In this document: piece by piece, positions 14,157-22,639 of the stretch
How positions within the stretch are numbered: position 1 is the first letter of the stretch
How the letters are laid out: each line of letters begins with the position of its first letter
Assembly (NCBI GenBank): GCA_040007355.1
Contig: JBDTVE010000276.1
Location: 1 to 24,602, forward strand
Source of the DNA: JACMLD01 sp040007355
Lineage (GTDB): Bacteria > Bacteroidota > Bacteroidia > Chitinophagales > Chitinophagaceae
Length of the DNA stretch: 24,602 bases
Reading direction: 5' to 3'
The notes under the pieces: generated by a model
Told to the model about the DNA's origin: nothing
The model's input: only the letters and a program-made list of their open reading frames with translations
The model's database searches: none
Position numbers and translations under genes: made by a program

Positions 14157-15623
14157 ATGGCGGCGTTCAGAAAATATTACATCATTTGCCTGCTTTTCTT
14201 ATGTTGTTTTTCCAAAAGCTGGTGCCAGCCCGCAGCACGCATTGCTTTTACTACAAATACAGCGACGCCTCGGTTTACCAGGCCGGACACCCTTCCCAAA
14301 CCCCTGCCATTTGTTATCAACGAAATTTTTATCAGCGGTAACAAAAAAACAAAAGCCTATACCATTACAAGAGAACTGCCTTTTAAAAAAGGAGACACGG
14401 TTTACCTGGCGGAACTGGTTGCCAGTTTTCAACGTTCAAAGGAACTGCTAATCAATACCCGTTTGTTTAATGAAGTAATTGTATCCCTGAAAGGATTTCA
14501 TGGCTACCGGGTAGATATCCAGATAGACGTACAGGAAAGATGGTATATTTTTCCCGTGCCCTACTTCAGGCCAATAGACCGCAATCTTGCTGCCTGGGCG
14601 GAAAAAGACTACAGTCTCTCGCGGGTTAATTATGGCGTTAAGTTTTTACACAGCAATTTTACCGGCAGGAACGACCGCCTGCGCATGTGGCTGATCACCG
14701 GCTATACCCGGCAGATACAGTTAAATTATGACCAGCCGGCGGCAGACAAATCGCTTCGGCACGGCTATGGTTTCGGTCTTCTGTACTCGGCCCTGAAAGA
14801 AATAAACATCAGTACCAATAATAACCTGCAAACATTTGTCAGTACAGAAACCCATGGCCATACCGGCAAATACCTCTTTAAACAGGCTACCGCCACGCTC
14901 AATTATTTTTACCGGCCCGCATTAACAACAAGACACCTCCTGCGGCTGGGGATTACTTATATACGGACAGACAGCGCAGTGGCAGCCATCAACCCAAAAT
15001 ATTTAAGCAATGGCGTTCAGCAGGTATTTTACCCCGAACTTTCCTATACCCTTGAATACCAAAAAGTAGATTACGTTGCCTATGTGCTCCGGGGTTTTAT
15101 GGGCGATCTTAATTTTACCCACCGTGGCATCAATAGTAGCATGAACCTATCACAGTTTACAGGCCGGTTTACCAATGGCTGGCCGCTGGGCCGCCAGTTT
15201 TATTTTGGCCTGCAGGGCTATGGCGTACTTAAACTGCCGCTGGTGCAGCCCTATTTTAACCAGCGGCTTTTTGGTTATGGCGATATTTACCTGCGGGGTC
15301 TTGAGAAATATGTGGTGGATGGGGTAGCCGGCGGCATGTTGCGCTGCACCCTGCGCAAACACCTGTACAGTTTTAACATAAACGGCGGGCGGTTGCCCAC
15401 CCTTCAAAGGATCCCATTTGCTTTTTATGCCAAGGTTTTTGGCGATACCGGTTATGCCTATAACCAGGTGTATTACCAAAACTCGCTGGTTAACAGGATG
15501 TTATATACTGCGGGTGCGGGCATAGACATTGTAAGCGCCTACGATTTTGTATTCCGTTGCGAATACAGTTTTAACCAGCTGGGCCAACCCGGTCTTTTCT
15601 TTCATATCAGGAACGATTTCTGA
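14157..15623 (+). CDS. Omp85-family outer-membrane protein with one POTRA domain
   Basis: A 488-residue outer-membrane protein. A signal peptide (about residues 1-23, ending at KSWCQ) precedes a single POTRA domain at about 50-130 (FVINEIFISGNKKTKAYTIT, then YRVDIQIDVQERW). The rest is a beta-barrel ending in FHIRNDF with terminal Phe. The RGL triplet at 380-382 (YLRGLEKY) sits where Omp85 proteins carry the conserved (V/I)RG(F/Y) motif of loop 6. It is shorter than BamA, which is encoded separately at 18542, so it is more like a TamA/TpsB or patatin-type barrel relative; its cargo is unknown. It starts 52 bases after the CBS gene. Confidence 0.85.
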   Translation: MAAFRKYYIICLLFLCCFSKSWCQPAARIAFTTNTATPRFTRPDTLPKPLPFVINEIFISGNKKTKAYTITRELPFKKGDTVYLAELVASFQRSKELLINTRLFNEVIVSLKGFHGYRVDIQIDVQERWYIFPVPYFRPIDRNLAAWAEKDYSLSRVNYGVKFLHSNFTGRNDRLRMWLITGYTRQIQLNYDQPAADKSLRHGYGFGLLYSALKEINISTNNNLQTFVSTETHGHTGKYLFKQATATLNYFYRPALTTRHLLRLGITYIRTDSAVAAINPKYLSNGVQQVFYPELSYTLEYQKVDYVAYVLRGFMGDLNFTHRGINSSMNLSQFTGRFTNGWPLGRQFYFGLQGYGVLKLPLVQPYFNQRLFGYGDIYLRGLEKYVVDGVAGGMLRCTLRKHLYSFNINGGRLPTLQRIPFAFYAKVFGDTGYAYNQVYYQNSLVNRMLYTAGAGIDIVSAYDFVFRCEYSFNQLGQPGLFFHIRNDF

Positions 15624-15665
15624 TTTCAATCGGGTTTTGGCAGTAAATTCACATAATTTAATTTT

Positions 15666-16544
15666 ATGAAAGTAGCTATATACAGCAGGGTGATGGATTG
15701 GGAACACAGAACAGAAGTGCAGGAGCTTTTTAATGAACTGGCCATGCAAAAAATAACCCCGGTTATCTACCGGGCCTATTATGACCAGATTGTTTCAGGC
15801 ATACAGTTCTCCGCTGCCATAGCTACTTTTAGTGCGGTCTCCGAACTGGACAAATCAATCGAGTTCCTGATTAGCCTTGGAGGAGACGGAACCCTGCTGG
15901 ATACCGTGACCATGGTTCGCAATAAAAATATACCGGTACTTGGCATCAATTTTGGCAGGTTAGGGTTCCTGGCAAGTATCGGTAAAGAGAACGCTGTTGC
16001 CGCTATCCGGGCGCTGGTTAAACGGGGTTTTGTGATAGACAAGCGGTCGCTGATACACCTGGACGCCAGTGAAGAATTGTTTGGAGATGTGCCGTATGCG
16101 TTAAATGAATTTGCGATTCATAAAAAAGACACATCGCCCATGATTAAAATCCATACTTATTTAAACGGCGAATTCCTGAATACGTACTGGTCAGACGGGT
16201 TGATTGTTTCCACACCTACCGGTTCTACCGGGTATTCGCTGAGTTGTAACGGTCCCATTGTTTTCCCCGAAAGCAGTAGTTTTGTGATAACACCCGTAGC
16301 ACCGCACAACCTGAATGTAAGATCAATCGTAGTGCCTGATAACAATGTTATTTCATTTGAAGTGGAGGGCAGGTCGGAGGATTTTATCTGCGCCCTGGAT
16401 TCAAGACGCCACGTAGTGAGCAAAAATGTGCAATTGGCGGTAAAACGGGAGGCTTTTACCATGAGCCTTGTTCGGTTAAATGAAAACAACTTCCTGCAAA
16501 CCCTGCGCACCAAGCTGATGTGGGGGCTGGACAGCCGGAATTAA
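15666..16544 (+). CDS. nadK: NAD kinase
   Basis: This 292-residue cytoplasmic enzyme should phosphorylate NAD to NADP. Diagnostic motifs are present in order: the GGDGTLLDT loop near residue 74, GINFGRLGFLAS, LNEFAIHKKD with the conserved Asn-Glu, and TPTGSTGYSLSCNGPIV. Length is typical. The start is an ATG 42 bases after the upstream Omp85-like gene and the coding region ends 97 bases before porG. The CBS-nadK-porG-uppS-bamA order is one I know from many Bacteroidota and supports the assignment. No own promoter of consensus quality is visible. Confidence 0.97.
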   Translation: MKVAIYSRVMDWEHRTEVQELFNELAMQKITPVIYRAYYDQIVSGIQFSAAIATFSAVSELDKSIEFLISLGGDGTLLDTVTMVRNKNIPVLGINFGRLGFLASIGKENAVAAIRALVKRGFVIDKRSLIHLDASEELFGDVPYALNEFAIHKKDTSPMIKIHTYLNGEFLNTYWSDGLIVSTPTGSTGYSLSCNGPIVFPESSSFVITPVAPHNLNVRSIVVPDNNVISFEVEGRSEDFICALDSRRHVVSKNVQLAVKREAFTMSLVRLNENNFLQTLRTKLMWGLDSRN

Positions 16545-16641
16545 CTGGCAAATTGTTAAAATTCAAAATGAACGGCAACAGATAAAAGAAAAAATAAATT
16601 ATTGCGTTAACACCAGGGTTTAATTTATTATTTAGCAGTAT

Positions 16642-17502
16642 ATGAGAAAAAATTGGGTAGTCATTGTAGCGGTTTTGGCGGTACAAACGGTGGTTGCGCA
16701 ATCGCAGGCCATCGTTCATGAGGGTGAGTTTGGCATCAGTGCCGGCGCAGCTCATTATTTTGGCGATCTCAATACCAATGCCCGGGTAAACCGGCCCAAA
16801 CTGGCGCTGGGCGCTTTTTTCCGTAAACAGTTCGGCAATTATGTAGCCCTCCGGGTAAGCGGTCATTTTGCGCAGCTGGGATATTCAGATGTGTACAATA
16901 CCAAAAACGACTACCAGTTGCGCCGCAACCTCAGCTTTAATACCAATGTATGGGAGCTTGCCCTGCAGGGCGACTTTAACTTCCTGCGGTTTGAACCCGG
17001 TACGCTGGACTATGCTTTTACCCCCTATGTAACGTTTGGAGTAGGCGCTTTTAGTTATGATCCCTATGCCTATTACCAGGGTCAGAAAATATACCTGCGC
17101 CCCCTGGGCACCGAAGGACAGGGCTATGCAGCTTATCCCGACAGAAAACCCTATGGTACCATGGCGCTTTGTGTACCCCTGGGTGTAGGGGTGAAATATA
17201 ATGTAACTGAAAAAGTGAATATCGGGTTTGAAATAGTCTACCGCTTCACAACCACCGATTACCTGGACGATATAAGCAAAACTTATGTGGACCCCACCAT
17301 ATTTCCCAAATTACCGGATGGGTCCGCTTCACTGGCCGAAATATTAAACGACCGCAGCGGCGAAACCGGCAATAGTAAAATTGGATTTGTAAACGGTACC
17401 GGCCGGCAAAGAGGCTTCCCCAAGCAAAAAGATGCCTATGTAATGGCTGAACTGACATTTTCCTTTAATCTTTCTTCTTACCACTGTCCCAAAGCAGACT
17501 AA
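16642..17502 (+). CDS. porG: PorG-like T9SS outer-membrane protein (DUF6089)
   Basis: A 286-residue outer-membrane beta-barrel. A signal peptide at residues 1-19 (ends TVVAQ) is followed by the DUF6089/PorG patterns: GEFGISAGAAHYFGDLN, LGAFFRKQFGNYVALRVS, the GFEIVYRFTTTDYLDDISKT stretch that I take as the best hallmark, and a final ELTFSFNL strand. PorG is thought to link the PorK/N ring of the type IX secretion machine to the outer membrane. The position just before uppS-bamA is the usual one. The coding frame continues about 8 residues past the last strand (YHCPKAD), a small tail I cannot explain. No other T9SS core genes lie in the window. Confidence 0.85.
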   Translation: MRKNWVVIVAVLAVQTVVAQSQAIVHEGEFGISAGAAHYFGDLNTNARVNRPKLALGAFFRKQFGNYVALRVSGHFAQLGYSDVYNTKNDYQLRRNLSFNTNVWELALQGDFNFLRFEPGTLDYAFTPYVTFGVGAFSYDPYAYYQGQKIYLRPLGTEGQGYAAYPDRKPYGTMALCVPLGVGVKYNVTEKVNIGFEIVYRFTTTDYLDDISKTYVDPTIFPKLPDGSASLAEILNDRSGETGNSKIGFVNGTGRQRGFPKQKDAYVMAELTFSFNLSSYHCPKAD

Positions 17503-17687
17503 CTTTAATTGCCGGGCCAACCAGGTTGCCCGCAGCTTGTGCATACATCATACAGGCATGCGGCCTCTATTGACATCATATTTATGCAGAAACCTGTTTC
17601 AGGGTATTACGCTGACCCATAGACTCTCTGGAGCTTACCGGTCAATAACGGCATCAATATATTATGCACTGTGCCAATTGTTTTTTG

Positions 17688-17695
17688 TAGATTTG
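17688..17695 (+). promoter_or_regulatory. -7 box (TAGATTTG) for uppS
   Basis: Exact TAnnTTTG match 20 bases before the ATG at 17716, giving a leader of about 17 bases. No TTG lies at 17-23 bases upstream. This box lies within the longer open frame that begins with GTG at 17671, another reason to prefer the ATG. Confidence 0.5.
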
Positions 17696-17715
17696 CGGCC
17701 TTCAAATTAGATGTT

Positions 17716-18477
17716 ATGGAATCGCTGAAAGCCAGTATAGACCTGCAACACCTGCCAAAACACATCGCCATTATTATGGATGGCAACGGGCGCTGGGCGC
17801 AGGAACAGGGCCAGGACCGGTTATATGGCCATTTTCACGGGGTGGAAAGCGTGCGGGATATTGTAGAGTGCTGCGCTGAACTGGGTATCGGGTATCTTAC
17901 CCTCTATGCATTCAGCACCGAAAACTGGGACAGACCCCAATATGAAGTAACGGGATTAATGGAATTGCTGGTAGACACCATCCGCAAAGAAGTGGAAACC
18001 CTCAATAAAAACAATATTAGGTTACATGTGATTGGTGACATGCAGATGCTGCCAGATTATGCCCGTCAGGAACTAAACGAAGCGCTGGAAATTACCGCCG
18101 GGAATAAGGGGCTCAACCTGGTGATGGCACTCAGTTACAGCAGCCGCTGGGAGCTGGTGAACGCGGTAAAGAATATTGCCCTGGATGTAAAAGCCGGCAA
18201 AATTGACCCCACTGCCATTGATCAGCACACGCTGGAACAATACCTTACCACCCGCAATTTTCCTGATCCTGAGTTGATGATACGTACCAGCGGCGAATAC
18301 CGGATCAGTAATTTTTTACTATACCAGCTGGCCTACGCCGAGCTGTATTTCACTGAAGTGCGCTGGCCTGATTTCAGGAAAGAAAAACTGTATGAGGCCA
18401 TCCTGGACTTCCAGAAACGCGAGCGCCGGTTTGGAAAGACCAGTCAGCAGGTTAATCAGGAAATATCCGCCGGCTAA
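17716..18477 (+). CDS. uppS: isoprenyl transferase (undecaprenyl diphosphate synthase)
   Basis: This 253-residue cis-prenyltransferase should condense isopentenyl diphosphates onto farnesyl diphosphate to make undecaprenyl diphosphate, the lipid carrier for cell-wall and glycan synthesis. Motifs: HIAIIMDGNGRWAQEQG near residue 20, LYAFSTENWDRP, ELMIRTSGEYRISNFLLYQL and AYAELYFTEVRWPDF. The catalytic Asp of MDGNGRW is intact. The frame opens upstream to a GTG, but those residues (from PIVFCRF) are not family-like and overlap the -7 box, so the ATG is chosen. It is followed 64 bases later by bamA. Confidence 0.96.
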   Translation: MESLKASIDLQHLPKHIAIIMDGNGRWAQEQGQDRLYGHFHGVESVRDIVECCAELGIGYLTLYAFSTENWDRPQYEVTGLMELLVDTIRKEVETLNKNNIRLHVIGDMQMLPDYARQELNEALEITAGNKGLNLVMALSYSSRWELVNAVKNIALDVKAGKIDPTAIDQHTLEQYLTTRNFPDPELMIRTSGEYRISNFLLYQLAYAELYFTEVRWPDFRKEKLYEAILDFQKRERRFGKTSQQVNQEISAG

Positions 18478-18541
18478 CGGTTTTAACAAAGACTTTTAAT
18501 AAATCCCTTTAATTTGCCGATCTCTTAAAATGTAAGACTGG

Positions 18542-21286
18542 ATGCCAAAATCATTACGCTTAGTATACTGCTTACTCTTTTGTGTTTTTTCTTCAGCTTC
18601 CGTACTTGCACAACAACCGGACACCTCCAGACCCACATCTGTAGACCCCGATCTCCTGGCCATCCCGCAATCAAAAACACCAAAAGAATATGTGCTGGCT
18701 GGCATTGTGTTTACCGGCACCAAAGCGTATGATCAATCCCTGCTTACCTCCATTTCGGGTTTAAACATAGGCGATAAAATAGTATATCCGGGAGGAGATA
18801 ATTTTAGTCATGCCATACAAAACCTGTGGAAACAAAAACTGTTTGCCAATGTGCAAATATTTTTTACAAAAATTGATGGCAAGGATATTTATATAGAGAT
18901 ACATGTGGTGGAGCGTCCCCGCCTGGGCAATTTTGTTTTCAAGGGTATTAAAAAAGGGCAGGAAGAAGACCTCAAAACTAAATCGGGCCTGGTAAAGGGA
19001 AGAGTGGTAACGGAAAACACCAAGCTGACCGCCATAGAGAATATCCAAAAATATTTTACCGAAAAAGGATACCAGAGCGCCACCGTAAAGATTGATGAAA
19101 AAGCAGACCCCAATGTGTCCAACTCCGTGAACCTTACCCTCTATGTTACAAAGGGAAACAAAGTAAGGATTAACCAGGTAAATATTTTTGGCAACGAAAA
19201 CGTAAAAGAAGGCAAGCTGAAAAGCCAGCTGAAAGGCACCAAGGAATCCATGCGCATCAGCATTTACCCCAGCAGCGACAGCAGCGTATACGGTACCAAC
19301 AAACCCTTTACGTTTAATGAATACCTGCAGCAATGGGGCTTTCTTTCTCCGTCCAAGACCATCGAATTTATTGATCCTTATTTCCGCTTCCGGTTTTCTT
19401 CTGCCAAATTCAATGATAAAAAATACGCTGAAGACAAACAAAAACTGCTGGACTATTACAACTCACTTGGTTACCGCGATGCAATCATAGAAGCAGATAC
19501 CCAATACTACAATAACAAAGGAAACCTGAACGTAGACATCAAAGTACAGGAAGGGCATAAATATTATTTTGGGAACATGGTCTGGAAAGGAAATACCAAA
19601 TACCCCGATTCCATTCTCAACCTGATTCTGGGTATTAAAAAAGGCGATGTATACAACCTGGAGACCCTGAATAAAAAAGTGGGTAAACAGGTAACACCTG
19701 AGGGCGGCGATATATTAAGCCTTTACCAGGATGACGGCTATTTGTTTTTTCATGCAGACCCCATAGAAACGGCTGTTTACAATGATACCATTGATCACGA
19801 GATACGCATTGTGGAAGGGCCCCAGGCAACCATCAAAAATGTAACGATCAGCGGTAACGAAAAAACAAAGGAATATGTAATACGCCGCGAATTGCGCACC
19901 ATACCAGGCGATAAATTCAGTCGTAGCGAAGTAATACGTACCAACCGTGAAATAGCCCAGCTGGGTTATTTTAACCAGGAAAAAATCAACCCCAATATTG
20001 TTCCCAACCAGGACGATGGAACGGTAGATATCAACTGGTCGGTGGAAGAAAAATCAAGTGACCAGCTGGAACTGAGTGCCGGCTGGGGCGGTGGTATTGG
20101 TTTAACAGGTACCCTGGGTGTTACCTTCAATAATTTCTCCATCAAAAATATCCTAAAGAAATCGGCCTGGGATCCATTACCAACGGGCGATGGTCAGAAA
20201 CTAAGTGTGCGTGTACAGAGTAACGGACGCGCGTTCCGTTCTTATAACGGCTCTTTTACGGAACCCTGGTTTGGAGGTAAAAAAAGAAACTCCCTCACCT
20301 TTAGCGCTGCCAGCACCAGGTATTCGAACTCTTATGATTATAGGACGGGCACTTATAGCAAGGCTGCCGGCGATACCTCATTTCTTAAATCGCTTAGCTT
20401 TTCCGTGGCACTTGGTAAACAGTTAAAATGGCCCGACGACTTTTTTACCCTGGTGTATCAATTGAACTATACCCAATATAATTTAAAAAATTATCCCGGG
20501 TTTTTCAGGTTGAGCGATGGAAGAGATTTGGCCAATGGCAAATCGAATAATATCAGTTTCAAAGTTTCATTGTCGCGCAATTCCGTGGATTTTCCATTGT
20601 TCCCCAGGAGCGGATCCAATTTTGTACTGAGCGGACAGTTCACGCCGCCGTATTCATTGTTTGATAAAAATATTGCTTCTTCCAGCAACCCATACAAATT
20701 TGTGGAATTTCACAAATGGCGGTTTAACGGAGAATGGTATGTTCCGCTTACCAAGGGCGTGGGTGAAGACCGGAACAAACAGTTTGTTTTGAAACTGGCT
20801 GCCAAATACGGGTTTATGGGCCGCTATAATGCTAACCTAGATTATTCTCCATTTGAGCGTTTCCAGTTGGGAGATGCAGGGCTTTCCAATAACTATGGAA
20901 TATTGGGTTATGATATCATTTCCCAACGCGGTTATCCTATTTACACCAACTCGGACCCCAAGGTAAACCCCGACCAAAACAGCACCAGCCTTTTTTTTAC
21001 ACTGTTTAATAAATACACGGCGGAACTTCGGTATCCGTTCAGCACCAATCCAAGCAGTACCATTTACGGGCTGGCATTTTTTGAGGCCGCCAATGGCTGG
21101 TATAATTATAAAGATTACAACCCGTTCCGCCTTCGCAGAAGCGTGGGGCTGGGTATGCGTTTCTTTTTACCCATGTTTGGTTTGCTGGGCTTCGACTATG
21201 GGATAGGCCTGGACAGGCTTCAGCCCGGGGTGGGGTTAAAGGGTGCGGCTAAATTTACCTTCCTGCTGGGCTTTGAGCCCGAGTAA
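18542..21286 (+). CDS. bamA: outer-membrane protein assembly factor BamA
   Basis: BamA is the essential barrel that folds and inserts outer-membrane proteins. The 914-residue protein has a signal peptide (ends SVLAQQ, about residue 24), five POTRA domains across residues about 45-500 (for example KEYVLAGIVFTGTKAYDQ, NKVRINQVNIFGNENVKEG and ATIKNVTISGNEKTKEYVIR), and a barrel from about 505 to the end. The loop-6 motif is QRGYPIY with Arg at residue 796. It is longer than E. coli BamA mainly by insertions in the POTRA region (residues about 235-300), and the last residues GFEPE lack the usual terminal aromatic. A one-mismatch -7 box, TTAATTTG, is at 18509-18516. Its two chaperone genes follow. 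Confidence 0.96.
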   Translation: MPKSLRLVYCLLFCVFSSASVLAQQPDTSRPTSVDPDLLAIPQSKTPKEYVLAGIVFTGTKAYDQSLLTSISGLNIGDKIVYPGGDNFSHAIQNLWKQKLFANVQIFFTKIDGKDIYIEIHVVERPRLGNFVFKGIKKGQEEDLKTKSGLVKGRVVTENTKLTAIENIQKYFTEKGYQSATVKIDEKADPNVSNSVNLTLYVTKGNKVRINQVNIFGNENVKEGKLKSQLKGTKESMRISIYPSSDSSVYGTNKPFTFNEYLQQWGFLSPSKTIEFIDPYFRFRFSSAKFNDKKYAEDKQKLLDYYNSLGYRDAIIEADTQYYNNKGNLNVDIKVQEGHKYYFGNMVWKGNTKYPDSILNLILGIKKGDVYNLETLNKKVGKQVTPEGGDILSLYQDDGYLFFHADPIETAVYNDTIDHEIRIVEGPQATIKNVTISGNEKTKEYVIRRELRTIPGDKFSRSEVIRTNREIAQLGYFNQEKINPNIVPNQDDGTVDINWSVEEKSSDQLELSAGWGGGIGLTGTLGVTFNNFSIKNILKKSAWDPLPTGDGQKLSVRVQSNGRAFRSYNGSFTEPWFGGKKRNSLTFSAASTRYSNSYDYRTGTYSKAAGDTSFLKSLSFSVALGKQLKWPDDFFTLVYQLNYTQYNLKNYPGFFRLSDGRDLANGKSNNISFKVSLSRNSVDFPLFPRSGSNFVLSGQFTPPYSLFDKNIASSSNPYKFVEFHKWRFNGEWYVPLTKGVGEDRNKQFVLKLAAKYGFMGRYNANLDYSPFERFQLGDAGLSNNYGILGYDIISQRGYPIYTNSDPKVNPDQNSTSLFFTLFNKYTAELRYPFSTNPSSTIYGLAFFEAANGWYNYKDYNPFRLRRSVGLGMRFFLPMFGLLGFDYGIGLDRLQPGVGLKGAAKFTFLLGFEPE

Positions 21287-21369
21287 GATGATCCGCGCCA
21301 GGTTAAAATTGAAATAGCGGCGCTAATACCCTCTGAAGACCGGCCGGCATACATGCCAATGCTTTGCTC

Positions 21370-21377
21370 TATATTTG
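21370..21377 (+). promoter_or_regulatory. -7 box (TATATTTG) for the first ompH/skp gene
   Basis: Exact TAnnTTTG match 42 bases before the ATG at 21419, with expected transcription start near 21381. No TTG is found at consensus spacing. It lies in the non-homologous part of the longer open frame that begins at 21353, which supports the downstream start. Confidence 0.45.
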
Positions 21378-21418
21378 AATGGTTAAAAAGCAATGAACCT
21401 CTAATAAAATTAAATGGT

Positions 21419-21931
21419 ATGAAAAAGATATTTTTTTTGGCCTGCAGCCTGCTGGCATTTGCACTACTGGCAACTGCACAACGCTATGCTATTGTAGACA
21501 CCAAATATATCCTGGATAAAATGCCCGATTACAAGGAGGCCCAGAAAAATCTTGACCAGGTAAGTGAGCAATGGCAGAAGGAAATAGAAGCTAAACAGGC
21601 AGAACTGGACAAGTTGTACAAGGACTTTGAGGCGGAACAGGTGATGCTTAGCGATGTGCTGAAGAAGAAACGGCAGGACGAAATCTTTAACAAAGAAAAA
21701 GAAACCCGCGAACTGCAACGCAAAAGGTTTGGTTTTGAAGGGGATCTGTTCAAAAAACGGCAGGAACTGGTAAAACCCGTGCAGGATAAGGTGTATAACG
21801 CCATACAGAAAATTGCCGTGGCCCGGCAATACGATTTTATTTTGGATAAAAGTGAAGGAATTACTGTTATATTTGCCGACCCCAAACTAGACCGGAGCGA
21901 AGATGTATTAAAGGAACTGGGGGTTAAATAA
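21419..21931 (+). CDS. OmpH/Skp family periplasmic chaperone, first copy
   Basis: A 170-residue periplasmic chaperone of the OmpH/Skp family, which holds unfolded outer-membrane proteins on their way to BamA. The signal peptide is MKKIFFLACSLLAFALLATA, cleaved before QRYAIVDTKYILDKMPDYKE. The middle (about 45-120) is a long charged coiled coil (KEIEAKQAELDKLYKDFEAE), and the C-terminus forms the small beta-rich body with ARQYDFILDKSEGITVIFAD. The open frame starts at 21353 but the extra 22 residues would hide the signal peptide, so ATG 21419 is used. It lies 132 bases after bamA. Confidence 0.93.
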   Translation: MKKIFFLACSLLAFALLATAQRYAIVDTKYILDKMPDYKEAQKNLDQVSEQWQKEIEAKQAELDKLYKDFEAEQVMLSDVLKKKRQDEIFNKEKETRELQRKRFGFEGDLFKKRQELVKPVQDKVYNAIQKIAVARQYDFILDKSEGITVIFADPKLDRSEDVLKELGVK

Positions 21932-22019
21932 AACGTGTTGGTTTTGTTTTTAGGATGTTAAATAATAGCAAAAGCGACGAACCCGAACAACCTGTTTTCT
22001 AATAAACACAACTATAAAA

Positions 22020-22046
22020 ATAAAACCCTCCCTGGCCGGGTTTTAT
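22020..22046 (+). terminator. hairpin between the two ompH/skp copies
   Basis: ATAAAACCC (22020-22028) pairs exactly with GGGTTTTAT (22038-22046) around a 9-base loop. It lies between the stop of the first copy and the start of the second. There is no T-tract beyond the stem, so it may only partly terminate, or it may protect the upstream mRNA. Confidence 0.5.
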
Positions 22047-22071
22047 CTGTACTAAAAAAACAAAAACAACA

Positions 22072-22578
22072 ATGAAAAAGGCTTTTACTTTAGTGCTCCT
22101 GGCAACCATTTTATTGACAACTGGAATCCGTGCACACGCGCAAAACAAAATTGGTCACATCGCCCTGAGCGATATTATCCTCTCAATGCCCGAAGCAAAA
22201 AAAGCCGATACTGCGCTGCAGCAGTTCCGCGACGCTTTGTACCAGAGCGCCCAGGACAAATCAGGCGCATTTGATGACGCGGTAGCTAAATTTTACAAAG
22301 ACTCAGCCACCATGACGGCATCCGTAAAGGAAGTAAAAAGAAAAGCATTGCAACAGCAAATGCAGGACATGCAGGGTGAAGAACAACGCATCCAGCAGGA
22401 ATTACAAAAGAAACAGGAGGAATATTCTGCGCCCATACAGAAAAAAGCGCTTGAAGCCGTACAGGCCGTGGCCAAAGAAAACGGTTATACCTATGTATTT
22501 GTAAAGGAAGCCTTATTGGTTTCCCCGGCTTCGGACGATTTAGCGCCGCTGGTAAAAAAGAAATTGGGACTTAAATAA
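22072..22578 (+). CDS. OmpH/Skp family periplasmic chaperone, second copy
   Basis: A 168-residue paralogue of the gene before it. The signal peptide (MKKAFTLVLLATILLTTGIR, ending at AHAQ) precedes NKIGHIALSDIILSMPEAKK, the same opening strand and helix as the first copy. A Gln/Lys/Glu-rich coiled coil follows (KALQQQMQDMQGEEQRIQQE) and then the conserved C-terminal part with ALEAVQAVAKENGYTYVF. Tandem Skp-like genes after bamA are normal in Bacteroidota; the copies have diverged a lot and might serve different clients. A hairpin separates it from the first copy and a terminator follows 20 bases after its stop. Confidence 0.93.
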   Translation: MKKAFTLVLLATILLTTGIRAHAQNKIGHIALSDIILSMPEAKKADTALQQFRDALYQSAQDKSGAFDDAVAKFYKDSATMTASVKEVKRKALQQQMQDMQGEEQRIQQELQKKQEEYSAPIQKKALEAVQAVAKENGYTYVFVKEALLVSPASDDLAPLVKKKLGLK

Positions 22579-22598
22579 GCCAATAAAATATTTAATGA

Positions 22599-22635
22599 AA
22601 AAACGTCAGGTTCTAAGCCTGGCGTTTTTATTTTT
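22599..22635 (+). terminator. rho-independent terminator after the second ompH/skp gene
   Basis: AAAAACGTCAGG (22599-22610) pairs with CCTGGCGTTTTT (22618-22629) over 12 bp with one G-U pair and a 7-base loop, followed by ATTTTT. This is a textbook terminator. It lies inside the longest open frame of murI, showing that the frame's upstream ATG at 22595 is not the real start. Confidence 0.9.
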
Positions 22636-22636
22636 G
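22629..22636 (+). promoter_or_regulatory. possible -7 box (TATTTTTG) for murI within the terminator T-tract
   Basis: Exact TAnnTTTG match ending 3 bases before the murI ATG at 22640. If used, transcription would start at or next to the A of the ATG, a leaderless mRNA. T-tracts easily produce this match by chance, and there is no TTG at -33 spacing. Confidence 0.25.
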
Positions 22637-22639
22637 TTT

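Noticed and set aside
17503..17687. Possible small RNA or gene between porG and uppS
   Set aside because: No convincing hairpin, promoter or coding frame apart from the -7 box assigned to uppS.
18761..19441. 226-codon open frame opposite bamA
   Set aside because: Phe/Tyr-rich shadow of the POTRA-coding sequence on the other strand, with no family resemblance.
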